Part shown: positions 21,026 through 31,924 of the stretch, piece by piece
How the letters are laid out: every line of letters starts with the position of its first letter
How positions within the stretch are numbered: the first letter of the stretch is position 1
DNA from: Sipunculus nudus
Taxonomy: Eukaryota; Annelida; Sipuncula; Golfingiida; Sipunculidae
Reading direction: 5' to 3'
Length of the DNA: 64,000 nucleotides
Assembly: GCA_026874595.1 (NCBI GenBank)
Contig: CM049315.1
Location: 8,612,664-8,676,663 of the forward strand
Program-made: the position numbers and the translations under genes
Notes under the pieces: generated by a model
Told to the model about the DNA's origin: nothing
Database searches by the model: none
What the model saw: the letters and a program-made list of their open reading frames with translations, nothing else

Positions 21026-22060
21026 TTAGATTCTTTGAAAATTTGTTTTGTTTATTCAATTTGCTTTGTCATTTAATACGTGAACTTACAGGACACGGCT
21101 GTCTTTATTAGTGTATATACAATTTCTGAAGCGTTATAATAAGCTTTGCATACAGTCACCTTACGACACACACGAAAAAGTGTAAACTCCTTAATTTTGA
21201 AATTTTAAAGGCGAGTAGAAATATATGAATATTCTTAACTTTTGGTTGTTATTTTGGTTGTGATCATGTGGATCAATGAGTTATGAAGAGTTGTTTTATA
21301 GTTATAGTCTGGTTTTGTATATACTGCTTACTCATATGAATAACCACAGTTTGAAAGCATTTTTAGCTAGTTGGTGAAAACGGACCAATTCTACTTTTTC
21401 TCCAGAAAAATCTTTATGCTTGTTATTGCGCAAAGTTTGTAAAAAAACAGCCCAACCGTTTCATAACCTCTAATAGAGTTTACTGAATCATGGATTCTAA
21501 ACATTTATTCTAAAGATTGGATTTCTTAAGATTTTTTTTATGATAGAGTTGAAATGCATTACATACTGCTATCAGTGTGAGTTGCATTTTTTTTTCCAAA
21601 TAGAAAATAGCATTAATGTCATAGCTTCCCAATCACATATTTTTATTCTTCCTTTGTCGGCCAATGGCGATAATGTATCATAATTGTTAGAAAGATTTGT
21701 CTGTCGTCTCTCAGAGATTGAACAAAATAGGCATCGAATTCATAGAAAAGTGTCGCTGAAGGTTGTGATACCTTAATCATGTTATCTAATTAAGTACATT
21801 ATAAGAAATAGTGCCACCCGTTGTCTTAATAGCTGAGGTCGTAAATCACGGATCACTTACATATTTATGCGATACTTTAAAATGCATCCTTCAGCATTTT
21901 ACAATATTATAATATTGTAATAATAATATAGAGACCTCAATGTAAAAATAAGAGCTTTGTGTGTACAAATGTGTCCAAAGGATTAAAATAATCAGTATAT
22001 ACCGCTGCTCACTGAAGTCCCTAAAGCAGCCTATTCCTGCCTTTAATCTATATTGCTACA
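21026..22060. other. AT-rich spacer, nothing recognised
   Basis: No coding frame or repeat with a second copy in this window was found here. Confidence 0.45.
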
Positions 22061-22061
22061 G

Positions 22062-23172
22062 TAGAACCTCAATTATCCGATATTACCGGGGAATACAACT
22101 TAGTTCGGATAATGCTTCGCAACATTTCACATCTTATTTTCATTTTAAAAAATCTGCGAATTATTTATAGTCATTTATATTTTGTATATGTAGAGGAAAT
22201 ACCATAGGGTTTATATTCGATGAATGATCTTTTGTCAATAATTTGTACTATGTTTGCACACAGCGCGAATGTTATAGGTTTAATGGTACTGCATAGTACC
22301 ACCACTGACACAGCTCAACAAGAGTAATTTAAATCCAATGATCCACGTAAAATGTAATAAACCAAAGGCAGCTGGAGACAGTCTGTATTTAATAAGTTTT
22401 GAGTCCGTTAAATATCAGACACCACGGCAATTATCGGTAAGGTCCCAAAACTGACTCACACTCTTCCGTGTCCGCTGGAATTCCCCCCCCCCCCCCCCCC
22501 GACTCTTAACACAGCCCCTATTCATAACTTTTTCACCCAAAGCAAAGAAACTTCTATATCACGAACATCCCAAGGAACACAAAAAGCCATACGCGCTCAT
22601 ACACCGCGAACATCCCGGAAAATTCCAAATTAGCACGAGCACTGTGTATCTACTCGTCAGTGTTCAACCAGTACGGATCACACCGAGCGCTGTGTCTCTA
22701 CACGTCATAGTGACGAACTATGCCTACGCTACACGCACATTTGTAGAATGTCAACAGACAAATGCGCGTACAACAAAACAGACACCCGTAACACATTATA
22801 CTGGGTATTTCATTCACAGAGCCAAACTGATGAACCAAAACCAATTTCATTATGCCAATGCAAAAGGCACAAAGAAATAATTATTTAAAGTCCAGAAACA
22901 AGGGAGAGCATGTTACTTTAGTACATTAACAGGTAATCGGATGAACGCATGGACGCTGCTCCTTTGCCTGTATTTGGAAATTTATTTCCTGTCGGAAGGA
23001 CCGCAGCTCACCACGGTCTCCTTGGAGTTGCATTTGATAAATTGTGAAAAAAATAGTTTTTTTTCGAATTTCGTATTTCACATCTTTGTGTGGATAGGGG
23101 TAAGTTTTGATTCTTTTTTTCTAAATTTAAGGGAATAGGTTCGAAAAAACTCGAACTTTCGAGGCTCGACTG
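22062..23172. mobile_element. pair of Tigger/mariner-type transposon ends enclosing an LTR fragment
   Basis: The left end CAGTAGAACCTCAATTATCC follows TA. The right end, read on the minus strand, is CAGTCGAGCCTCGAAAGTTC and is followed by TA. The ends are similar (CAGTxGAxCCTC) but differ further in. They may be one element with imperfect ends or the ends of two related elements. No transposase was found inside. Confidence 0.5.
22290..22770 (-). mobile_element. antisense LTR fragment of the Gypsy family
   Basis: It matches the minus strand of the LTRs at 35368-37108 and 40997-41863. Shared strings include CCACCACTGACACAGCTCAACAAG-like, AAGGTCCCAAAACTGA and CACACTCTTCCGTGTCCGCT. A poly-C run (22483-22500) interrupts it, and neither LTR end is intact. 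Confidence 0.7.
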
Positions 23173-23174
23173 TA

Positions 23175-23316
23175 TTGCAGCACTATTTTTTATAAAAACT
23201 TATTAAATGGTGTTCTGAAAGGCCTATGGTAAGATTAATTCACATTTGTCAATATGCTGAAATCTGTTACAAATGCCTTCTAACACAAAAATGTGCATTT
23301 TCTAAACTCATTTCAT

Positions 23317-23353
<37 letters not shown>

Positions 23354-24550
23354 GACTTACCAAAAGGATTTGTTCCTTAAACTATAACGTTAACATTACG
23401 GTCAATTCCATCTTTGTCAATTCAGGTCAGTTTCCGAAGTGCGAAAAATCCTCCTGGACTTTCAACCATGTAACATATTTCACCATTTTTATTACAGAAA
23501 GAATATAGGAACATGCTTACACTGCCCATACATTGAAATCAACTATATAGAATATTTAAATGTTTTTTAAATTTCATTTAAATCATGATATTTATTTTAT
23601 CATAGTTTTGTTAGGCTGCATGACTTTAACAGTAGTGTTATAAGATGGGCAAAGTGAAAAAGGGAAAGAGCAAGACTTAACCATGTTTAGTTAGTTCTAG
23701 ATGACACACAATTAAATTAAGCACCCCTTGATTGCGTAACAGGATCAGAAGCCAGTGCAGTCTGGTGTTGAAGGGAAGAGAATCAAGGTTACCCAGTAGA
23801 ATGGTCCTCTGGAACATTTGATTAATGCAAAAACCCTGTCTGAGATGGACCCATTACTTTCGTAACCAATGACCAATGGAATCTTTGGAAACTTGGGAAA
23901 GGCAAGACAGGATTGTTACATCTGTTGACAGGGGTCAATGAAGCGTCCATAAGAAGAACTGATGAACTGTTAGTAAAGTATAGAGTTTAATTTATGGAGA
24001 CCCGGTGGATGTAAAAATCCACACTCAGTGATGCTCAAATATACATATAATCTGATACCAGGTTGTTCGTGGTGTCAACAATGTTTTCTCCTTTCCAGGA
24101 ATGAGACCTTTGTCAACTGGTTAATTATATACTCCGCTATTCAATGAAGGTTTTGTACATTAAAAATTAAATCAGAGGTAGCTAGGCATATAACACGTAG
24201 GTGACCCCTTTTGTTTGTCTAGTGTTGGCTGACCTCAATATTTTAAGGAATTTGAATATACCTTGTCAAGCTATCTATCAGGGTGTCCAAATGTTTGTGT
24301 ACTTTTGCCATCCAGCATGTGCAACAATATGCAACAAGACATGTTCTAATTTAGCTATCTTTAAAGAATCACAACAAAAATTCATGGCGGTCTTATTTTA
24401 TATAATTGTGAACTGAATTTAATGCTTCTCCTGTTTTGTAAAACAAGTAAAGCTGTTTATGATCAACGTCAATAGCAGGAGTGCTATATATTAAAGGATT
24501 GTAACTGCCAGCCATGCGACCAGACGAGGGTAAATATGAACGTCTTCCTT
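23175..24550. other. AT-rich spacer with a (CA)n(TA)n tract
   Basis: A (CA)n(TA)n microsatellite lies at 23318-23353. Nothing else recognisable was seen. Short frames here lack splice or family support. Confidence 0.45.
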
Positions 24551-24556
24551 TGCAGT

Positions 24557-25392
24557 TGTTACGGAACCTAACAATAAAAGATCACGTAATAATGACGAGC
24601 ATAAATTTTTGTTACGGAGATAAAAAAAACATCAGATTCCGCAACACTAGCAGCGTGAAATGTTTACGGGAATGAATAAAGGAATCAGTGTTTTTTTGTA
24701 AGCAAATCATTATAATTTATTCTTAGAACAATCCTAACATTGGAATACACTAAATCGATACAATTACACAGTATTTAAGATATAACAATTATAAAAATGT
24801 ACAGTACCAGAGTGTCCGGAACCTAGGCTTTGATTTCTGGATACCACCACTGTCACAGCCCAACAAGAGTAATTTAACACAAATATTCCAGATGAAGAAT
24901 TAATGTAAATCTTCTCAGAGAATAGTCCGATTTAATCGTGAAAACAATCTATTGTTATCCAAAAGTGAAGTTCTTGTAATAATCCCAAAGGCAAACTGAA
25001 GACAATCCGTATAAAATCTGTTATAGTCCTAAGAATATCAATAATTTCTGCAATTATCGGAAAGGTCCCAAAACTGACAAGAGAGTCACACTCTTCCGTG
25101 TCCGCTTGTATTTTTCTCTCTGCCGGCTCTAAACATAGCACCCAATTATATCTTTTTCACCCGAAGCCTAGAACCTCCCATTCTGGTACATTCCAAAGAA
25201 CATAACAATACACGTGCGCCTACAGTGCCTGAACAGGCCCAAACCATCTAGAACACAAAGAACGCTGCATCTCCACTTTCACACTTCCCGCGCAAGCCAG
25301 AGCCCAACTCACGCGTCTCCCATAGCAACGAACAGGGCTAGCGCCTAACACGAATCAGAATGCCTGCACCTTATAACAGATACATGTAACAC
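24557..25392 (-). mobile_element. solo LTR of the Gypsy family, minus orientation
   Basis: This is the reverse complement of a nearly whole LTR related to those at 36264-37108 and 40997-41863. It starts at the LTR 3' end (TGTTACGGAACC) and ends near TGTAACA at about 25392. It carries the conserved AAACAATCTATTGTTAT-like, CACTCTTCCGTGTCCGC and CTCTCTGCCGGCTC stretches. No internal coding region adjoins it, so it is the product of LTR-LTR recombination or a truncated copy. Confidence 0.75.
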
Positions 25393-25395
25393 TGT

Positions 25396-25720
25396 TGGCT
25401 CTTGAATCTATTAACCCATTCAGGGAATTGACCTCACCATGAACTTTACGTAACCTTAAAAGCATATTCATTTTATGAATAATCATGAGATTTACTGTTC
25501 CATGCAGCCAATCAGGTCTCCGATATTACTGTACCCGTGAGTCATGTGACCAAAATATAATCTGCGTAATTTGGGAGACCTCTCCCAAACAGAACTGTAT
25601 TCTGTGCTAGTACCCTTGTCGGCATGTATGCCTTGATATTTTTTAAATACAAATTAAACATTATAAAAAATTCATTATTGCCTGGTTAAATGCCGGTTCA
25701 AGGAATACCATCTGTGTAGT
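25396..25720 (+). mobile_element. possible second, unrelated LTR
   Basis: The block starts TGTTGGCTCTTG. It is followed at 25719-25731 by TTTTGGAGGCTCA, which looks like a decayed primer-binding site of the TGGxGGCTC (tRNA-Pro) type. No second copy and no coding region are in the window, so the call is tentative. Confidence 0.25.
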
Positions 25721-25731
25721 AGCGTTTTGGA

Positions 25732-27460
25732 GGCTCACTATAACAATAAGGTCAAAAGGGCTGTTGGATCTAAAAATGTTCTAAATGTAAAGGAAGGTCA
25801 TTGTAATGTCTACTTGAACATTTAAAATTAACATGATTTGAGTACCCTATAAGTCAGATGGACACAAGTCGTGGCAGTTTGACGTAGAAACCTAACATCT
25901 GGGTAATTCCTAGTAAAATCTTCTTGGAAACCAAAAAAAGTTCGATGTAACCTATTTTCTAAGTACTTCAGAAAAAAACATGATTTTAGGCACTCTGGAA
26001 GTCATTCTTCCCATTGTTCAACGTTGAGCCATAATTCTTAGTGGTTTTTCTTTAAATACACCATGAAAGAAGAAATTTTACCTCTGATTATTTTGCCCAA
26101 TTTTGTTAAAACTTTGAATAATGACCAGAAAATGGGTATACCAGATGAATTTTGTTTTCAAAGTCAGACAAATAAATGCAGAGTTATAAATATCAGTTAA
26201 TTGTAAAATATGAATCTCTATATAAATTTAAAGTACTATCTACCAAAAAATTATTAATTATATATGGCTCATGTACAAAAGATAAATTTATCTAAGATGG
26301 ATAAGCATACCAAATTCTTAAGAATTGAATGGATTAATAATTGAAAAATGGAATTCCTAATGAACTTCAAATGAAAAGAATATTGTGAAATTTGGGCAAA
26401 TTGTGTTCCAATTTAGGATTGATAACAGAAATGTATATGTATATGATATTTAACATTTCAATTTATGACCCTTTAACCAATTTTAGTGCAGCAAGGATTA
26501 AGACTCAGGTGGGACTGGTTGTCATTATTTCTTCCTAAAGACGGAGACCTTCACTCAAATGAGACTAGTATGGGATTTTGTGAGGGAGCTGCTGTTCATT
26601 TATTTTATAGTTATAACTGAAAAGGTGTTTCCATCTGCAAAAGTATGGACTTCAATCCATACAGAAAAGCAATGTTCCAAAAGGGCGCCCTGAACCTGTG
26701 AGCCTTTATCTGTAGTTCTTTAAGGAAATATTTACAGGCGGAATATATTTTGTTTATTTTTCTGTTTGATATATTTTGCTCTACTGTTGTAAACACATTT
26801 ACTGCAAGAATAGGCTATAGAACAAAAGGATTGACTTAAAAAAAACATGTCTCAATGATAAATCTTTACACGAAGGCAGTAATCGTAATATGTTAGGCAA
26901 ATGTAGATTTTTTTAGCCTATTACTTTTCCGACAGCATAGCTCAAAAATAGTTAACAGCAGTGCGTTGAAGAAGTTATAGGCCAGCTTTTATACAGCAGT
27001 ATACCAGTATATGTTTGATAATATCAAGGCCACATGTGAATTTATGGCTTTATATGCGTCATTTCCTGATATGTGTGATTTATTCACATTTTGATGCAAG
27101 GCTATGGCCATACGCTAACTATATCAATCAATGAACTATGGAAATGATTAATCAATACCAGTTAATATGATCATGTCATTACATTTGGGTTTTAAAGCCC
27201 AAATTATAAAGAAGTTAAAGCATCTATGAAAAAGGCTGAAAAAAATGTACTTTTGTATTTTATGCAAACTTCGGAGGGGTTTACAGTGATATGGCAGTTA
27301 ATAATTGTATTTTGGTAAGTGGTAATTCCTTAAAATAAAAAAAAAATGCATGATAATTCTATGACACTTGTCCTTGAGATTTGGATGCGGGCTTACTTTT
27401 GGTGAAAATGCCGGATAGGGCGGGTGCGGACTGAAACCTAAATATGCGGGGTGGAGGCGG
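25732..27460. other. AT-rich spacer, nothing recognised
   Basis: No long frame, terminal repeat or second copy was seen. A GC-richer patch at 27385-27465 precedes the (TA)n tract. Confidence 0.45.
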
Positions 27461-27463
27461 GTG

Positions 27464-27466
<3 letters not shown>

Positions 27467-27518
<52 letters not shown>
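27467..27518. repeat. (TA)n microsatellite at the left edge of duplication copy B
   Basis: Pure TA run. Homology with copy A starts immediately after it at GGCATGCTATAG. Confidence 0.95.
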
Positions 27519-27524
<6 letters not shown>

Positions 27525-27654
27525 CTATAGTTGGGAAAGTAATGGTGCAGTGTACGGTGAGTCATGTTCTAACAACTGGGCTACAAAAACAGCAAGACTT
27601 CATTCATAATTTCCTAGTACATGTACAAATGATTATCCCCCCCCCCCCCCCCAA

Positions 27655-27978
27655 CTAACCGCAGTGTCCGCTCTCAGCCAGATGACATAGTCGTAAACAT
27701 GGTATACCTGTCCCACTGCACCTCCTCCGGGATCGTATGAGTGTAACCCTATTTACTCAGAAAACATTATACGCAGTTTCTACGCAAGCGTGTTATGTTT
27801 TATGTAAAGGGTGCGCGCCCGCGAGTGCTTTCCCTCAATATACATTAAGAAATGGTTTACCGACCAAACACTTGGGTCAGTAAAACCAACATCTTGAGAG
27901 GATTATAATTTTCTAATGGGCCTATGCATAATTAACCTTTCTACGTCACTTTTTATTGATACACCTGAGGCCCTCCAT
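27655..27978 (-). CDS. possible two-exon cysteine-rich minigene, copy B
   Basis: Coding exon 1 is 27978-27965 (ATG in context CACCATGG, then donor CAG/GTGTAT). Exon 2 is 27748-27655 after acceptor AAATAG, ending in TAG. The phases join and give 35 residues, with RRRCSGTGIPCLRLC in the middle and AESGHCG at the end. There are four cysteines in C-x6-C-x3-C-x7-C spacing and a strongly basic N-terminal half. The frame is closed by stops upstream of the ATG. Five of about ten differences from copy A are synonymous in this frame. There is no signal peptide. A longer transcript using the GCG/GTTAGT donor-like site at 27660 is also possible. Confidence 0.3.
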
Positions 27979-29554
27979 GGTGACCCGTGATCAATACTGT
28001 GATCAATGAGAGCTGGCCTTGAAAAATAACCCAGTCCTTTGTTATTTTAAGTGGACCAAAAGGGCAAACTTTGTGTCATGCCGAAAACTACACTACTATA
28101 CCAGTCCTTACTATCACAATGATCTTTCTTTACACAGCCTGTAGACTCGATAGTTTGCGTGGCTAATTGACATAAAGAAAATCATGCGTGTGTGTATATT
28201 TATATGCATGAACGGCGATAACGTTTCCTGCTGAATTCAAAGACAAATTCTTGGGAGACATGGAACACTCAGCACATACAATGCTAAATTCAACAGATTA
28301 TTGCAAATATATTTTTACTCTGATTTGTCCGGGGTACATTCAATACATTTAAATAGCCAGGAATTATATAGGAATTGAGAATGATTTGTTCTGATATTCA
28401 AACTTTCACCTAGGACACCCCTTATCGTGTAGGGCCAAAAATACCGCCTAAAGAAAGATTTCTGGCCCAGGTGTGATGGGGATCCTCATGCATTAAAAGT
28501 TTCTGTTTGTTAACCCATACAGATTAACTTTTGTAAAAGAAGAATATTGAATAAGCAGCTTTGCATTGTGTGCGGGAACAACGAAGTAAATTCTCTCTGA
28601 TGATGTCAAGATAAACACCGCCTGTTGTTAGTCGTCAAATTCCTTTTCATCTGCCCCTTCATTCTTCTACCATACTAGAGTAGCGTGTGCAAATGCACAC
28701 TTCGACAGTTGAAAGAATGTCATAATAATATGATATCATTTCAATCCGTTAAACATTAACGAAAAGAATATGATGACAAAAATTGTTATAGTTGAAAAAA
28801 ATCTTCAAAATTTAATAAACTGTGATTTCCTCAATGAGTAAAATCAGGACTTGACTGGAATAACTAGTGAGTATCCACAGGGTGCACAAGGGATAAAGGT
28901 TTTTATTTATTGTTCGTTTCTGAGGCAAGAAATCTCCATATTTTTTGTGCACTTCTCTGAAAATAAACTTGCTCGACCCCCCCCCCCCCCCACACACACA
29001 CACATCTTAGAATTGGATTCTGATGTTACCATTAATACAGTTGTATATTATTTTATTGAGTAAATGTAAGAGTAGGTCAAAAATGTTACATTGTCCTTTG
29101 TGGTATAGCTTATAACTAACAAAGTAGGTAAGCATCAAACGTGGTCCTGGATTTAGGGCCCTTTTGTAGTCTTTCGGGAGAAATGGTTGTTTACCTGGGG
29201 AAGTTTGTGATTCAGGAGCGAAGCTGTTGGTCAAGGGAATAAAATATGCGGGAAATCCCATGCGCTGAAGATCTGGTGCCTTGCACTTTTACGGAGGTAC
29301 AACAATATATGGGGGTGGTCCGTGCGATGACCTATGGTCACTGTTATAACTGTTAGGTGAAGAAAAACCAATGGCAACTAATAATAACGATCGCCGGTGT
29401 GGCTTTTAGAGTGGGTGGTAGATGCCAAAAAAGGTCGGTGGTGTTCTCCGGGTTCTCCGGTATCCTCTACCTCTACAGACTACCAAGTCATCCGTGCCAC
29501 GGAGACTGCCTAGATTAGTTATAATAACTATTCGTACAATCCATAGATTATAAA

Positions 29555-29558
<4 letters not shown>

Positions 29559-29625
<67 letters not shown>
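29559..29625. repeat. (TA)n microsatellite
   Basis: TA tract with one ACATA interruption, directly left of the long hairpin. Confidence 0.95.
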
Positions 29626-29627
<2 letters not shown>

Positions 29628-29633
29628 CTAACC

Positions 29634-29771
29634 CTGGAGAAAAACAACACTATAAATTCACAACAGTTACACGGGATGCGACCCGATCATCAGGTGAATG
29701 CGGTTGGATTCTAATCGGGTCGCAACCCGTGATACAGACTGCTGTGAATTTATAATGTTGTTTCTCTCCAG
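29634..29771. repeat. 138-bp snap-back hairpin, probable foldback MITE
   Basis: The left arm starts CTGGAGAAAAACAACACTAT and the right arm ends with its near-perfect complement, TTGTTTCTCTCCAG. Pairing continues through AAATTCACA/TGTGAATTT and ATGCGACCCGAT/ATCGGGTCGCAA to a short loop at about 29690-29712. Arms of more than 50 bp with few mismatches make this a very stable cruciform or RNA hairpin. Confidence 0.8.
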
Positions 29772-29832
29772 TGTTACACCGCACTGGCCTAGCCTGTAGG
29801 CCAAACAGCACTTTACAACGGAGGGTAACCCT

Positions 29833-29836
<4 letters not shown>

Positions 29837-29923
<87 letters not shown>
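29837..29923. repeat. (CT)n(TA)n compound microsatellite
   Basis: A CT run to 29871, then a TA run from 29873. Confidence 0.95.
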
Positions 29924-29925
<2 letters not shown>

Positions 29926-30499
29926 TAACGACGACATTAGTCTATACTAAATTATATGGGAGAGGACTCCATATTATGAAGGGACGGGATGAGGCGCAGC
30001 TAACCCTTTGTTCTTCACTTCTTAAAGTATATTTCACCGCTCTATCCCTATTATTTTTAATAAACTCTTCGTTGAGGTTAGGCCTCAGTGTCGCCTCGTC
30101 ACATGGTCCTGCTTATCACCTGAGCGTCATGGTGCATAGTGCATATTTACAAGCCATTAACTCTTACGTGGCACGTTTGGTTAAAACACTCGAAATTATC
30201 GTATGAACAATTCTGAACTACGGCGGAAAATGCAGTATATATTGTTTCATGAATCTGACATTGGACTTTCTCCTAAGATCTGCAATGCCCCCAGCACCTA
30301 TTACTATCATCATCTATCGTCTCAATTACGTGTTTCAATTTTATAATATTTCTAGGTATTACGGTGAACTCTGTGGTTGTGATGGGTGCAATTCAATGAA
30401 AGATTTCAAGAGAGTTTTTTTTAAATAAAGAGGAGTTTTTTTCTGACTTAAGATTGCATAATGAATACTGACGAAAGTTCCTGAACTCCGAACTCCTCT

Positions 30500-30533
30500 C
30501 CCTCTCTCACACTCTCTTTCCCTCTCTCTCTCC

Positions 30534-30592
<59 letters not shown>
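30500..30592. repeat. (CT)n(CA)n compound microsatellite
   Basis: CT-rich tract ending in a short CA run. It generates the spurious arginine-glutamate frame on the minus strand. Confidence 0.9.
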
Positions 30593-30593
<1 letters not shown>

Positions 30594-31924
30594 AAGCCGA
30601 CCTTTGGTGTAACCAAATTGTAATTTTTGGACCCAGACATGATTCATTGCCTACCATAATCAACGAGCAGGTACACGGTCATTCATATGACGTATAGTTG
30701 GCATTTGCCACCAGACCGTACAGGTTATCCAATCAGAGAACAGGGTGCCGTGTATTTTTGCAACATGTGTGTGTGTGCGCGTTCACATGTCCTAATCATC
30801 TTTGAAACCCTTAAAGTGTGATCTTTTAATTGAATGCCCCGGATGATGCATACAACGACGGCTTTTCCTGTATTATTCTTGTATTAACAGTTGGGACATC
30901 CATAAACACCATGGTTTCATTCATTACTTCCTTGTAATACGGAATACTTAATTCACTGCAAGCAACTCCCCCTTCAAATCACAGTTTCCGTTCTGCGCTA
31001 GTTGACAGAAAAGTGAACAAATATGTTGTCCTTGTGATCAAAGCTGCTACATGTTTGTTGAATTATGCAGGGGTATTGTGTAGGTTTTAGGCACGTCTAT
31101 GTGCCTACGTGTGTGCTTGTATGCGTGAGTAAATGATGTTGCATACATCCATTTCTCATATGTATTATGCAAGTTACAGAGTGTTAATTTTTGGACAAAA
31201 TTCTAAGTCTGAACGCTTACATACGGGCACGCACACATATTCAAGTATTTTCTTTCATTTGGATGCAAAAGAGACACAAATACACTGAATACGTTTCATG
31301 TCCTCTTTATTAAATAATTCCAGAAATTTAGCAACAGAGCACCTTACACATGTTTATAACAACCAAAATGAAAAATCTCTGTGCCTTAGCTTGGGGTTTA
31401 TATACTTTATGCACTAACCTACATGTGAGCAATATAATAAGCAAATTTTAGTGATCAAAATTCCTGTTATTTCTAGGACAAGCTACATAAACAATGAATG
31501 GTAGATCTGTGGAACAAATTGCACGGCTTTCTCTGACATTATTGTTCTCAAATGACAGGGGCGTCACCAGGATTAAGGAAGCTGGGTGAAGATATAATGG
31601 TAATATATTTATCTTATTATATAATACTTTACCTCAGACTCCTTAACATGGAATTTTAATTTTAAAATTTACAGGTAAAACATACACAAGTACAACCAGA
31701 CCTAAACGTCAAAAGTAAATACTGTAACAAGGAAAAATCAATATACATTAAAAATAAAGTATCATTTACTGCATGGACAATGATGCCTTTCCTTTTACAT
31801 GCATAGATAAAGTGCCAATAATTTTATGTCTGTGATCAAGACAATTATTAGTCGTACTAATCCCAGGGACAGGACTATAGTCGAATTGATCCACCCCCCC
31901 CCCCCCTTCGCTCCTTCCTTTGAA

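Larger units (their letters stand above)
28556..31183. other. 2.6-kb block present in copy B but not copy A
   Basis: Copy A runs straight from ATATTGAATAAG to TTAATTTATGGAC at about 3605-3630. In copy B these halves are separated by this block. It holds a poly-C/(CA)n run (28977-29003), a long hairpin, (TA)n and (CT)n tracts, and no long real frame. Clear terminal repeats were not found, so it may be an insertion in B or a deletion in A. Confidence 0.6.

Noticed and set aside
22941-23138. Frame with a signal-peptide-like start
   Set aside because: It lies inside a transposon remnant in AT-rich DNA, ends in low-complexity sequence and lacks promoter or splice support.
29650-29937. Arg-Glu repeat frames here and at 30359-30640
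   Set aside because: They come from (CT)n tracts read on the opposite strand.
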